DNA from: Polytrichum commune | Lineage: Eukaryota > Streptophyta > Polytrichopsida > Polytrichales > Polytrichaceae | NCBI GenBank assembly: GCA_950295325.1 | Contig: OX485805.1 | Span: 41,031,501 to 41,095,500 of the forward strand | Length of the DNA: 64,000 nt | Reading direction: 5' to 3' | Shown here: positions 45,886 to 60,285 of the stretch, piece after piece | How positions within the stretch are numbered: position 1 is the stretch's first letter | Layout: every line of letters begins with the position of its first letter | Position numbers and translations under genes: made by a program | The notes under the pieces: model-generated | The model's database searches: none | Seen by the model: the letters and a program-made list of their open reading frames with translations, nothing else | Told to the model about the DNA's origin: nothing

Positions 45886-48800
45886 CATCTACTTCGCAAT
45901 TCTCATTGGCAATGATATCGTTACATGCAACAAAAACTCTATTATTGGAACGAGAAGGATAAATGTACTTTTGCTCCTTTGGAATCCAACAACTTTCCAT
46001 TATAACTCAACACTTGGACCAATTATAATAAATTGAGGAATTCAATGCAGTCTTTGTCACATACACCACATGGCCAAAGCATGGTAAAGTGAACAAAAGT
46101 TGCACCCTGTCAGTTTGGAGGAACAAGTAGCCACATCTCCTAGTTATATGACTGAAAACAACAGTAATGAATCATATTATAATTACTAAGAAGGTGGGTC
46201 AAGATGTTTTCATAAATATATTTGCAAACTATGTGATTTACATCCATAAAAGTAGATTCTAATGTCTATAGACTTTACTTCCATAAACGATTGGTTTTTG
46301 GAAAGTGAAGGTGAAGTAGGTCCAAAGAAAATGTATTTTGCTTAAAAATCTGGGACACACTAACATACTATATGATCTTGCCAAATACTTAAACTATACA
46401 TACAAATCATCACAAATTTTGGAATGAAGTAGGTTTTAGCTTAAATCCACCACCCAATTGAGGATCTATTTCATACATATCTCCATAATACTAATGGGAC
46501 ACAAATTTTGTATTATATTTGGTTCAAACCCATTGGAGGGCTCCATGATCTTGAAATGACATTTTGTATAGAATTGAGCCTACCTCCCTCACTATACATG
46601 AAAATTATATCACAGTGGAAGGGCATACCACTTTTCTTGTTCACTTTACCATGGCATGGCCCCACAAAGACTGTGATGGCTTTATCCCAATATGCATTCA
46701 TGTATTCATTATGTTGTGGGGACCCACAAGGGTTGTATTTGTTCCCATGACGCTCACCTAGAAACATTGTTAGAGTCTTCAACGGTTTTTGTCGTAGGTC
46801 ATGGCGTATATCTCCAATTTGCCATAGGTTGAAACTAGAGATAAGCTAGAGGTGAAGAACCCTTATGCATTGGCTATTTTTCATGCAGTAGTTGTCTCCT
46901 CCATGCCCCATTTAAGGTACCTAAAGTCGAAAAGATTGAAACATCGTTGTGGAAAACGTCGTTTGACCCGTTTGAACAATATTGGTGACTTCTACTAGGT
47001 TCAATTTGTGGGCTTTGCTATGAATGGCCTCGGATCATCAAAGGTCATACACTAAAACAACAGATATCGAACGAATCCCAGTTTGCTATGTTGCATGTAG
47101 AGTGGAAGGTGTTCAGAAGGAATTTCCTTGGGATTTATTTGAGGCTCTGCAAGGTATCGTTCAAAATCCAACAAATCTCGACTACGTCAAGGATGTTTGC
47201 CCAAAATTACACAAATTTTATGCAACCATTTGGGGAGACTTGGGAATCCATTGATGCCACTACAAATCCCATGTACTAGATGATAGGCCACCCTCAAAGC
47301 ATCAATTCAAATGACATCTATCGTCTTTGAGGCTTATATGGGTGAGGTGGTGTGGCCACCAAACCCACCCGAGGCACAATGGCATGGCCTCCACAGGCAT
47401 TGGCCCAGCATGGGGACATAATTGCCTAGTATGGTTCGGGTTGTTGTAGTGTTGCTCCGGCAACACAATGATCAACTAAAGATTGGACTTTCATGTATGA
47501 CATGTAGGGCCATTGTCTTTACCTGGACCGACTATAGAAACACTCCTGTAAGTTTCCAGTGACTATAAGCCATTACATGTTAGTATTTCAATTTGGGCCA
47601 AAGCAAATTTTAAGTGGCTCTTTCATGAAATTAAATGAACTTAACAATTTCTTATCAAATATCTATCATTTTTTCCCCTAAATAAAAGAAAAACACTTTG
47701 TTTTAAGATAAAATATGATAACTTGCAAAAGCTAAGTATCCAACTAACAAGTACTACGCCTACCAGATCCTAAGCGAACTGTAACCGAGTCTAGGATCCA
47801 AATATCTAAGTTTCATTGTCAAATCCAATGTAGTGTGATGCATGCCATAGTCTTAGTAAACACAAGTGATACTCAAAGACTCACCTAGCTTACTTACTTA
47901 TATCTTGGCTCTTGAGTTGTCCTCCCAACCATATGGGATAATGCCTGCTCACCTTCTCCACAACTCGGTCCGCCCATATTCCTAATGTTATAATCTCGTC
48001 CACAAGCTATCGTCCTCCTCAAAACCTTAAACTTAAGTCTCTTTCATCTAACCATAATCTTGGCTAAGATAATTTTGCACCCTTTGATTTATTTCTTAAG
48101 CTATTTGATTTGGAAAAATATTGATCACACCATGAATTTTGGCTCATAGACCGTGGTCTTTATCAGTAGTAAGTTAGATAATATTACCCTTCTTGCCAAG
48201 AGATTACAATTTACTTACACATTCTATGATTATGGAATTGCCAACTTGATGTCGCGTATTGATTGTGTAATTACCTATGACAAGGTTTCTTCCCTTTAGA
48301 TCTCCACTGGGTCGCGGCCTTAATGAAGTGCTAGGCTTGCATGGCATTTCCACACTTAATTACAGATTGCACATTTGTTCAAAGTCTCAGTTCATAATCA
48401 GAGATTAAATTGTCCAAACGTTGGTTTATCCAGAATATGGCATTTTCACCAGACACCACTCACACTTGCATTGTTCATGGTAAGACTATGGTTTTCACCC
48501 GTTCCAATTCCTTTCACATGAATGTCACAAGCTTCAGAACTCTCAAGGTTAAGTTTCACACCCACGAGGTTTCACAGACAATAGTCTTGCCTTCTTGAGG
48601 ACAATTTGCGATGCCAAGAGATGATAGTCCTTTCTCAGGACATATCCCTTTCAATAGGTGGTGGAAATAAGATTATTGAATAAATATTTTCCTTAAAACT
48701 TTGGATAATTTTAGGGCTTCTCACCCATGCAAGTCTAAAGTCTATGCCCATGCATGGTCAGTGTCAACAAAGGTAATTAATAAACTATCACTTCTCACAT

Positions 48801-51800
48801 CCCCACAAGAGAACAACAAAGCTTCACTTCCAATCACTTAATCTACAATGATCATTGAACCCAAGACAATAGGCTACACAATGATATCAATGAATTGTCC
48901 TTCACCATTTGATATTATAGATAAAGCATTTTCACATCAATGAGGGCTTCACACCCTCAACCACCACATTCAAACTATTGTGTAATTTGACAATGGTAGA
49001 AGAGATAGATTCACTCTCTTCTCGAGAGGGAGTTGATAATTGCTCTTTTCTATATTTTGAGTCTTCTCTGACTATCTCTAACTTATTGGAACTCAATAGG
49101 ACTAAAGATGAGATTGCACAAGCAAGTTACACATACACAAAGGCACATGAACAATGCTTGGAGTGAGATGGTTTCCTCCATCCCTTGCCTTGCCCTTTAT
49201 TGCTCATGGTCACCTTGGTTGCTACAAACAGTATGGGATAACTCCTCTCCCACTACGGACTAGCCTTGTAGGCTTATTACAACCTTATTACTTCTAGTAT
49301 TGCATTTCTATGACTACGAGCAACCTTATGCTCCACCTTCAACATAACTATGGCCTCCCCAAATATATATATATATATATGAAGGGCTAGTTGCTTGGCT
49401 TTCACACAATGTGTATGTCCATAGCCAAGCCAACCAAAAGTTTTTTAGTTATCACAATTTGCACATATCTCTTGCCTTTCACATATGACTCTTGAGCTCT
49501 CAATTATGGTCAGTGAGCTCTCGACTATGGTCAATGAGTTAGAAAGAACTTCTTTCATTCCACTTCAACTAAATAATTATGAATTTCCTACTTCTTTATT
49601 GTTTCAAAGTCCTAACTACAAATTTGAGCCTAAAGCTCCACAAAATTCAAAAAATCAAACTACTCTATCCCAGAAATTGCATCACAACTACAGATCCAAA
49701 AGTGGGCATAGGTAACCAAATTATGAATATGCATATTTTTTGGAGCAATGACCTACAAATTTCAAGATTAGCCAAGGCTTCATTGATATTGATTTATGCA
49801 CAAACAATGTTGTAGATGCTACCTCCTGAAATGATACATTGCCTGTAAGTTACACTTTGAATGTGCCATTGTAGTGGAAAACATACAACAAAGATCCCAA
49901 CGTGGAGGAGACAAATCATCGCAAGTATGAGGGATGGGTTGCGATAACATTGCTGATCAAAGAACAAGAAATATTTGTGTCTACAGATGTTGCAGTAATA
50001 GTGGAAGGCTCCAGCAAAGGTTCAATGGCAATGGCTACAACTTTAAGAGAGGGAGAAAAGACATTTTCGGATCAGGACGATATCGATGTAATAATGTAGA
50101 GGTTTGGTAATAAGATAGCTTGGAAAGCAAAGAATGTCCTGTAACTTATATTGGGGGAATGTTAATACTTAGAAAACTTTAAACAACTCATCGCAATGGT
50201 AGTATGGAGAGCTTTTGTAAGTTGGAAAGCTTCTGAAGATCATGGTTAGCTAGTGGCAATATGGAGAGCTTATGAGAGTTGGGAAGCTTCCGAAGTTCAT
50301 GTTAGCTATGTTGTTGCCATAGTTACATGAGTCCACAAGTGAAACCATCACAAGTGGCCATGTAGCCAAATGGCAACTATACTGTAGTACTGATGGAATG
50401 TATAGCCTTGTTATCCAAAATGATAGATACAATAAAGAATGCATTATACAGACACCATGTGATTGCATGGCTTAGGTACAACAATTACCTTGATGTGGAA
50501 ACCATGATGATGCAAATGAGTATGAATTTCGTTGATGTTTTCATGCACACAAGCAGTGACTTAGAGTGTTGTGAACCTGTCCAATGAGAAGCAGGTGGCA
50601 ACAATGACATTTGCACAATCACCATCCAACACTAGGAGAAAACTTGTTCATATGAACTACTTTTCAAGACCTGCCATTGCAACGTGATTATACATTTTGT
50701 AGCCGATGTGATGAGCCATGGTCACTGACTCATAGAAACTCCCTTGTTGGCAATCATGGGTCTTGCCATGTAAGATGGAGTCCAAGTAATAAGAACCAAG
50801 AAGTGTGTTGACTTATTGGATTTATGCAATTTCGTACTTTGAAATCATATATTTGATATAATACTAAAACATACACTATAAGCATATGAATCCTAGGCAA
50901 TTGACCTAAGTCATCGGAAACTTGTCTTATGCAACTAGAAAATTTGCAAATTTAGCATAGTGGTAGATTTGTATTGTTCTTTCATCGACATGGGACGATT
51001 GTGCAAGACTCGTATGCTAGCAATGATACATGTCAGGAAAGGTGATTCTAATGTTGCCAACTGTGTGATTTATGATGTTGCTTCATCTTTGAGTTGGTCT
51101 AAGGCTATAGGTAATCCCAAAATGGGCATAGAAGAATTAAAACACCCACAAAACATTTAACTTTTTCCCAAACTCTGAAAACCTTGAATGAACGACACAA
51201 ACAAGCCAAACTGTACCTAATCTCCCCCAAAAGTTTGTGCATAAATTCTTGTATGAGTTGATAAAAAAAATGTGGTTCACCCGGATACCCCCACTATGAT
51301 TGGGTGAACCATGATTGGGTGGTACGGTGCACCAAAAATCTAGTGATGATAGGAAGATCACCCATCTGAGCACTACAATTCTTAACCTCCGAGCTCCCAT
51401 GGGTTCCAGGTTAAGGCCTCAGGTTTAACCTGTCCATAACATATAACCATATAGCCCCACAACATTTTTTTAACCAAACAGAGGTAAATTAAATACATCA
51501 AACCAGTGATCAGATTATTAGGTCAAGAAATCTAAACAGGTGTGGTTTATACAGCAAGGAAGGATTCCACTAATTCTAAAGGACTAGATGCATGTGACCC
51601 TGCATGAGACACCATCCAAGTTATATGTGACTAAGGAATCTGGTCACAACCAAGGAGAACAAGAATACTAAGAATCTAGAAGGCGTTGATGACAATTTAA
51701 CCTCACTATCGGTTCTATTTTCAACTGCCTTTTCAATTCCAAGGCCTTTTTTTGGATTCTTTTATGCTATCTGAAAACCTCTTCGTGACCAGACAATTGG

Positions 51801-52279
51801 GATCATTCTCTGAAATAAGGCATGGATCATTCGAATGCTACCAAAAGCCCCAGAACATCTTCATTCTGTTCCATCTCTTGAGTTAAAATTCAACTTGTGA
51901 TTGCCATAGTGATCAAGAGCTCAAACATTCTACATTGAATCAGTGCATAAGCTTCATTTTTCCTACTTTCCAGGGTTAGGATGTTTATGCTACCTAGTAC
52001 TACCCTTTTCATTATTGAATAGTGATGCGGGATCTCATATTCGGATTTGTTAGATTTTTGGTCCTTTGAGGACGCTCATAGCTACACTTTCTGACAAGTG
52101 GACTTGTTTCAGTAGGTGTAGGGAGGAAAACCTTGGTTTATTGTCTACCCATTCAATCCTAAGCAGCTCAACTAGGTGGATGTACAAATTGTTTGCAACT
52201 CATTGCAAACAACAGTATATATACAAACCTGCCTTATAAAAAAAACAAGCTCTCTTTCATGACACCATTTAAATAAACC
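45886..52279. other. intergenic, nothing recognised
   Basis: About 6.4 kb of AT-rich sequence with only short open frames, plus an (AT)n microsatellite at 49363-49380. Searched on the minus strand for kinase exons that might extend receptor paralogue 2; none seen. The frame at 47024-47254 (+) is open but has no known features. Confidence 0.45.
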
Positions 52280-55200
52280 TTAATCAACAAGCTCTGATGT
52301 GGGATGCATTGGTACATCTACTTTGGTCGCACCCTCCAAAGTTGTTCCATTACCATGGCTTCCGTTGTCAATTGGACCTTGAATGTCCGTGGCTTTCTCC
52401 TTTTTCCGAAGGCAAAGACATACTCCAGTTATGCACATGAGGATTATGAGAACCAAAACCCCAATGCCTCCGATGACTGCCCCGATAATGATGGCCGTCT
52501 TTGACTTCGTGGAGGACTTGCCAGCGGCGGTTTGGGTTCCGTTTATTAAACCGGTAATCAGATTTGGGTTTCCACCGTACCTGGTAATAAGAGTTCAAAT
52601 TGCTCAAATCAGCATTTTAAGCTATGTTAATATGAGTACCACAAAACACCATAAGCACAATATACCAATGCACAAGGATTCATGCATCCATGGTAACTAG
52701 ACCTAAAATCATCCTTTTGAGCATCTGGGGACATTTGCTCCCTATGTCTCTCTTTCTTAATACCATTGCCGTATTTATGATGAGGAATTCATTTTTTTTT
52801 TATATCAGGAGGGTATGGGTATTTGATGGTAATTTTGTTCTCGTTACCATCTGGGTCTATATACCATCATGCAAGAACCTTCATACCAAGGCAAAGTCGC
52901 CCTAGTATTAATCTGGTTTAGATTGGTATTGACCCAAATAATAACTAGGGTATACAAATATTCTCCCACCTTGAGATACCCACCAACTATTAGTATTTGA
53001 CTGACATTAGAATTATGATACCCATGGGTAGGTTCTTTAATACCATTATCGATGTTGATTATCCATACCTATGCATTCCCCTAAATATTGGTCCAACATT
53101 GGTCTTACCACTAGTTCTCTAAGTTTGCTAGATGGTCTAGTACAATAGTAGAATACACATCCATATTCATAGTTTTCAAAACCATCGTCTAGTGTAAGAG
53201 AACCAGTGGTAAGATCCCGCGATTTCTGTAGTAGCTATTACTTGATTGCTTCATTTTTTTGTTGGGTCTTTGGGGTAGTTGAAAGAGGGGTTTCAACACA
53301 CGTAGTTTTCCTATTAATTGTGAAAAGACCTGATTGTACTTTAGGGTCAGAAACTTACATGAAAGTGAAATTAGATCCAGTCTTGTTGAGAAGAGCAGCC
53401 GGAATCTTTCCACTAAAATTGTTATTCTGCAAAAACCTGGTTCACAACAGAATCACAGACTCGCGTCAATATGAGAATTTCAGTGTTCATAGCCACCATC
53501 AAAATGTGGTGTTCAATATGCATAGCAAGAACCATGTTCGTCACCAAGGTTTGCTGGCTTTGTTCAGAAACAGCCGATGGAGTGGTGCTAATTAATCCCA
53601 TCTCTTTTAAAAGCTGTTTCAAAATCATGTAGCAAACCCAAATAATCAAATTTATTTCATCAGCTCAATATTGACAACTGCAACACTGAGAAACTGTCAA
53701 GCTGAGGTGATTAAGTGCTACTCACAATTCTGTCAAACTGGGCATTGACGCCAACCAATCTGGGATGGGCCCACTCAAACTATTGTTTTGCAAATCCCTG
53801 TTTTGCACCACAAAATGTTCGTCAAACAAGTATCAATATTATTGTCGTTGTAAACATCACAATTCACAAAGCAGTACTAAACTTTTGAAGCCGAAATTCA
53901 TAATAAACATTTTGTACGCACTGATTACTCACACAATTTAACATCAACATAATCAATGCAATTTGCAGAGGAGAGACGCGAAAATGGACATTTACAATGT
54001 TTCTAAAGAAGTCAGTGCACTGAGATCTGGAATAGGCCCTGTCAACGCATTGTGGTCAAGTGCCCTGCAAACAGTCAGTTCGACCTGACAACTGATAAGT
54101 ACCCTGGCCATGAACCAATTCATATTTTGAGACTAAATTCAAACAGAGTTGGAAAAAATCTGCACTGAGGTTTGTTGCTTGGATGATCCTCCTGTCATTA
54201 ATCCATGAGCAGTCTGAGAAAATAAATCAGAAGTGGGTGTCATTTGTCAAATGAAAATTCATATTGTGATCTGATTTCATCACTTGGAAAAGTTACTCTT
54301 ATAATGCATGAAATTCTTGAGGGTCAAAAGGTGAGTTTCTGTAGTTGCATACAAGCTTGTGATATTTTGCAGTTGGCTGATTTGAGGTGGAATACTTCCT
54401 ACAACGCCATAGCTTGAAAGGTTCCTGACACATGGCAGACATCAACCATCAATCATGCCTGGTTGTCATGTGAAATTGTACTAGATCAAAGATATCCTTA
54501 AAGCCTCTCAAAAACATTATAAACTGTCTTCTTAAACATGAGTTTTTGAGCAGCTTTAAGGGTAACTCTATCATGCACAAGAAGAAGTAGCAGAAATATT
54601 ATCTGAGATCTGATCAATGCAACTTGACCAAATTTTCTAAAGATGTTCAGACTGGCATCCAAGAAGAATCTGAGCACACTCCGTGAAAGAAAATCGAGGT
54701 TTAAGCACAAGAGAGGACTTACAATTTCAAAATTTGCGGGTTACTGGTAATGCTGACAATGCTACATGTGAGCCAATCGTAAGGACTTGGAAGACATGGA
54801 TCCCCAACCCAGTCGCTCAGATTCAATTTCAACTTGATGGTCTCAATGGTAAGCACTGCACTCACAATGCACGACATGATTCATGAAGTCCTAGTTCTTT
54901 GAAAACAGACATCGTCAAATTAACGTCATTAAAAATTCAAGCTTGTGCACTTGTAGCGATTCTTATGTTAATTAGTAGTTGCATGGCTTTTATTCTTCTT
55001 GGTTAATTCATCGCTTCTTGCATGCCTTCACTCTTTTTTTTTTGAAACGCATAGGCGTAATCTTGAATGCATTAGGTACGAAGGAAGGGAGGATGGGAGA
55101 GGGAGGTTCTTTTCGTGGGGTAAATTTACTTGTTTTTGTTAGGCTAAGGTATGTGGGTGTTATTCGGTTGCTTTTCTTAATTGGACTCCTGCATTTGATT

Positions 55201-58200
55201 GGTGTGTGATTACGTGAGGACGAAAGAACAAACATCGTAAAGACTGATGCTTAAAAGAGATCGCACTACGCCTTTAAATTTCATCTAACTACTCCACACT
55301 CAGTAGTGAACACAATCGAGGAAGACTACGTATTCATTAAAGGAACCAACAATCATGTCCTTTTGATAACTAAAGCAATGGAGGTCCCACTTTCAATTCG
55401 GTTTTTGTTGATGTTTCATCATAGATTTGCCTGTTTTTATTTGCAGTAGACTATATGCACTCATCTCTTCAATGCAGTTACACCTCTACATGGTTCCCTT
55501 CTGTAAATATTCATGGAATAGTGTCAACTTGAGGGGGTCGGCCAACTACCGAAAACAGTGGGTGAAATTAAAATTTAGTGGATTAGCAACACCTAAATAC
55601 AATAATCGATAATCGTGAGTGTCGACCTAACACATACCTTCTCCACTCTCTGTTGGTGCCACAATCTCATTGATAACCTGGTACCATTCCAACGCGTTTA
55701 CCAAGGGAGGCCGCTTGGTGGGATTAATGGGATAGAGTTTAATTTTGGTGGTGGACGTGTACACAAAGTTCGGATAAATAAACGCAGCGAGCCCACGACC
55801 TTGTTGAGGGTTATCAAGGTCCACAATGGCGTCATAGAAACGCGAGCCATACAAATTGACGCCAAACCGCCTCGCCGAGCTCGTTTTCGCGGTCGAATCG
55901 AGCTCCACAAAGAAGATGTTGAGCCACGCCAAATAGCTTTGGGTGACGTTGGGCAAGACGATGGTGAAGTTGCTGATTGTGGTGGGTGAAAGGGCTGTGC
56001 TGAGTACAACCCCCGGGACCTTGCTAGAATAGATGTTGTTTAATCTTCCCGCGAGTGCTGGTGCCGAAAGGTTCTTGATTGGGATGCGGTTTTGATTCAC
56101 GTAGGGCGAGGTGTTACCTGCACCAAACCAGTAGCGATCCAAAGGATCGACTGGGTACCTGTAATAATAATACACAAGTTTCCGAAGAAATGTGAGTCAA
56201 ACCAAATGTGAGGACTGGTATATAGGTGAATGCATGGGTATCAATAATGGCATCAAAGAACCTGTCCATGGGTATTAAAATTGTGTACTAGTCAGATCTT
56301 GATGTTTGGTGGGTGTGTCAAGGTTAGAGAATCTTTATTTACCCGAAATATTATTTGGGTTGATACCATTCTAAACCATATTGATATTGGGGCAATTTTA
56401 TCCAAGTATGCAGGTTTCTGCATGGTCCATAAACTCGAGTGGTATCAAAAACATAATTACTATCATGAACCCATACCCCACTAGTATCAAAAATTGTGAG
56501 ATCCTCATTACAGATATTACCTAAATGCTACAAAAAAAAAGATGTTACCAAACCAACACTAGTTTAAACCTTAAACCTAAGGTGTGTGGCTCTATTTTGA
56601 GCACATAGTCCAATCTCACATGTGGCAACACATGGTCATTTGATGTCCTTTCTTAAAGTTCCGAATCTTGCCATATACCACTCAAATTTTTGTTGGGCCC
56701 CTTATAAAACCAATGACCAGTAGTAGATTCTAGGTTGAATTCCCACTTCTAATGCCCTCATCGATTTTTACTTTTATTTTTAAAGAAGAAAAAAATCTCA
56801 CATTGGAACTCCAATGCACATCAGAACTCCTAAGGTGTCCAATTGTCAACACATGAGGAAGTCGATCTCCTACCATGGCCGTCAAGGGTGGAAGGGTCAT
56901 CTTAGATCATATAAAAGATGGAAACCAAAAGCAGTGAAAACACCCCAAAACCCCTGGGACCCAACACTGAGCGCTTAATAGGGGTTAAGGTGGGGACATG
57001 TAATAAACCTGATAAATTCATTCGGAGATCCGCCGAAATCCGCTCGGCCTCTTGCCCTGAAAATAAACCCACGTGACAGTTCCGAGGGGTTCGAAGAATT
57101 GAACCACACATCAGCTACTGCCTGATCAAGCTTGCGAACCACAATGGCAGAAACAAATGGGTTCGACAGAGATTGATCTTGCACAAGGCAGTAATGGATT
57201 GTGTCGTTCTTCGCCATTAACGTGTGCTCCAGAACCCGTAGACCGTTTTGAGTGTTGAATGTCACGTTGGCAACGACAGTTGTCTCTATGGCCACTTGGA
57301 AGGTCGGCAATGATGATGATGTGGCAGCACCGTCATATAACTCGTACAAAAATGACCCTCGAATTATGTAGGTGTTGTTTGGAATCACAGGCGCCAATGT
57401 ATAACAATTCTTTGCACGAGAGTTGTTAAAAACCCGAATGGTTGTCAGTTCCGCAAATCCTGGGTAATCCTGAAGAGCATTTGGAACTTCCACGTTTGCA
57501 CCCGTGCTTACGTAGCCTGTGTCAGTGACCCATTGGATTCCCGTGACAGGGTCGGTGTAATTGCTCGTAGCACCACAGTCAATATTGATCCACCCTGCAA
57601 CACACGGAAAATTTACATCAGGAAAACAAAATTTCATAAGATTCCTAATTAATTGCTGGTTTGTTTATCTTTAACTTTGCAGTAATTTGGTTAGATGTGC
57701 CTAATCTGGTTAGTTTTCTTTAATCAGACACCTGTCTTTGAGTGGCTCCTGCAAGAACAGATACCTAGAAGGCATCATGATGTTTTCAAAAGAGATTGGA
57801 CTCTGTGCTCAAAATATGATAGCCATTGTTGTAGGCTCGATAGTCAACATACCTGAGGGAGGACCTATATGACCATTTAATGAGTGCGAGAATCTTCATG
57901 TTGGTATTGAATAAGATGATCATATGAGCTCTGAAAATCATGCGGAAAGCGGCTACAGCCTTGATGATTTGGATTTGCTAACCATCTTGTACTAATCGCG
58001 TGTTTCATCCGAGAAATGGGCTAGTCAGAAAATTAAACCATTCCCTTACTAACACATCTGTCCCAATATTTAGGACATTGGTAGATGTATCAAAATCTTA
58101 CCATCTACCTTCATCATATATATTGGACAGAGATGGTTAACTTCAGCCTGGGCCTTGTGAAGGGCCCTCTGCAGCTGCTGTAACTCAGCCCTTGTGATCA

Positions 58201-59345
58201 GTAAGGTGTGCGGATGTCATTTGGTTTGATTTTCTTGTTCTCCATCTTCTATCAATTGATCAAACTTTCATGTCCAGATTTGTGTTGCATTAGCAAATCT
58301 ATGATGAAACGTCAACAACAACCATATTGGAAATTGGACCTCCCCGGATTCAGTTATGGGTATCATAAGTGCATGTTTGTTGATACCTTAACTTGATACA
58401 TAGGTCACGTCCTCCCAATGGAGGTGTGTACTTAATAAAATTCAAAGACGTAGTCCAATCTCTTTTAAGCACGTCTAATTTATGGTGTTTGTTCTTTGAT
58501 CCTCACCTGATCACATCAAATATAGGTGTCCAACCAAGAGAAGCAACCAAATAACGCCCACATCCCTTAGCTCACAACAAGATTGCTCCACAATCCCAGT
58601 TGTAGCTGTTGACTTTAGTAGATTATTCTAAGGTCGTGATCTTGACAGAGAGCTAGGCCCTTTTACACTTCTAGAGAGTTTGAGAGCTCGAACATTGAGA
58701 AAGGGAGCCACTTTACTTCCCACTTGAGCTTTCAACTTCAGTTTGAAAGCTTCGACTTATAATATTTACTGGGATCACAACGCTTAGATGGTTCCTTGAT
58801 GGAAGCTTTCAATGAACGCTTTTGTCAAACCCGAGTACCAAACTTCAGAAAACTGCAAGTTTGATCTCTCGACTCAACTCAAGTTTCTAGTGCAAAGGAA
58901 GCGTGAATCAAGTCTAGAAGAAACTGCGAAGCCAATCTCTGCTATCCTCTAGTCAACAAATCAACAATTTTTAAATACGCCAACAGAAACTAAAACTTCA
59001 AAAAAACTCTGATCTAATTAAAAGGTAATTTTCGGCTTGAAATCTCACTCAAACATGCTCATGATTCTTCACTTCTTTTCCCTCACATTGATACTACAAA
59101 GTGAAATCCTATGTTTAATATACTACCACCAACTAAGTTATGGAGCATCATGGCACTGTAATAATTCTTTCCAGAAAATCCAGCCACAAAAGATGCTAAT
59201 AATTAAACGTGGGTTAGCTTCTTAAACAGCTGTTTTGATTAACCCTTATATAAGGAAATATAAACAAGTTACCTGCAACTTGAGCTCCTGCCATGGAAAA
59301 CGCATTGAGCACGAGTAGGCTAAAGAGCAGCATCTGTAGCTCCAT
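52280..59345 (-). CDS. malectin-like/LRR receptor-like protein without kinase (paralogue 2)
   Basis: Nine exons with GT/AG junctions: 59345-59273, 57594-57009, 56158-55638, 54855-54723, 54424-54353, 54064-53996, 53797-53726, 53436-53359, 52580-52280. They sum to 1,905 nt in frame, 634 residues. Signal peptide at 1-22. Malectin-like domain at about 25-390 starts WINIDCGATSNYTDP and contains NPTKRPPLVNALEWYQ near its end. The GDPCLPSPYDW linker is followed by four LRR exons and YGGNPNL. One transmembrane helix spans about 564-592. The 42-residue tail begins RKKEK and has no kinase. Exons 4-7 match paralogue 1 in length (133, 72, 69, 72 nt); exons 8 and 9 differ (78 against 87, 301 against 202). 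The ectodomains are clearly similar but the tails are not, so signalling partners may differ (inference). Confidence 0.88.
52795..53104. mobile_element. intronic element family E, copy 2 (inverted)
   Basis: Reverse-complement match to much of 24959-25304, including GATACCCATGGGTAGGTTCTTT, ending near GGTCCAACATTGGTC. It lies in intron 8 of paralogue 2. The left boundary is uncertain. Confidence 0.5.
55147..55445 (-). mobile_element. MITE family D, truncated inverted copy
   Basis: Begins AGGTATGTGGGTGTTATTCG after TA and reads as the reverse complement of the other D copies, but its far end stops without the inverted terminus. It lies in an intron of paralogue 2. Confidence 0.5.
56213..56566. 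mobile_element. intronic element family E, copy 3
   Basis: Same orientation as 24959-25304 and similar over most of its length (ACCATTCTAAACCATATTGA-like core); ends near CCAACACTAGT. In the intron between exons 2 and 3 of paralogue 2. Confidence 0.55.
58204..58567 (+). mobile_element. TA-flanked MITE family D, copy 3 (intronic)
   Basis: Ends AGGTGTGCGGATGTCATTTG and CAAATAACGCCCACATCCCT are inverted repeats between TA dinucleotides. In intron 1 of paralogue 2. Confidence 0.65.
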
Positions 59346-60285
59346 GACCGCTAATCCTCACAGACAAGCTCGCATGTATCTAAGCACCTGAAGCAGCACT
59401 GCAGGATCAATCAGAGCCAATATTAATTCTTTCCTCTTGAGAAAAATCTTTTTGAGTATGGAGAAATAAGAACACTACCAACCAAACCTGCCCACTGAAG
59501 CAGATCAAGTTTTAACAAACTCTGAAATGCTCCCCTGCAAGTTACCCAGAGTGTCCATCAATCGACCTTCTGGACTAGCTGGGCCCTCCGATCTCTGAAC
59601 AATTCTCTAATTCCTTCACAAGAAAACTCAACAATCTCATCCTTCATTCCAGTAATGACCCAAGGTTTTCTTGCAGCATTATCCTAGATTTACACCCAAG
59701 GAAGTTAGATTTCTTGGCATGCCAAGAGGTGCTATAACGAGACTTCGTGAAGATTGATTAACTCCAGGGATGAACTGAATCTGGGCATTTTTATATCACA
59801 ATGCCGCTATCTCTTCACTCTACAAGACTAGTAGACAAATGTAAGTAGATATCTTAGTGAGAAAGACTAACCTACCGACGGAAGCAGATCAAGTTCATAT
59901 CAAGATAAACATGGAATGCTCCGGCCTTATGTTCAAGTTTGCCCTCCAGTCTCCTAAAACATCCTCGAACTCCTAACTCACCACAACCCCAATCGTGCCT
60001 GGCACAACTAGCGATAATTTTGCAAAGCTCAAACTGATCCAAACTTCGTCCAAGTCATATAGATCATTTTCTTGCAGTACTTAAAAATGTCAGGGGCTCA
60101 AGCAACTAGTAGTGGTGGAAGCACAACAAGGCCTTGAATACGAGATCCACAGATTATGTGGCTTTGAATCATGATTCCAGGGACGATGAATCTAAGGCAC
60201 TCCTACAAAGAAACCAGGTCTTTTGTGCCAAAATGATCTCTTTGTGCCGCTCTAACTTCAACAAGAGACAAAGTGCAACTAATCA
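59346..60285. promoter_or_regulatory. 5' flank of receptor paralogue 2
   Basis: Upstream region of the minus-strand gene. A segment around GAAGCAGATCAAGTT occurs twice (about 59495 and 59880) in weakly similar contexts, perhaps an old duplication. No clear TATA box was picked. Confidence 0.3.

Noticed and set aside
45886-52279. Kinase exons downstream of receptor paralogue 2
   Set aside because: No kinase motif in any frame; only short frames.
55615-55989. Plus-strand 124-codon frame
   Set aside because: It is a shadow of exon 3 of receptor paralogue 2.
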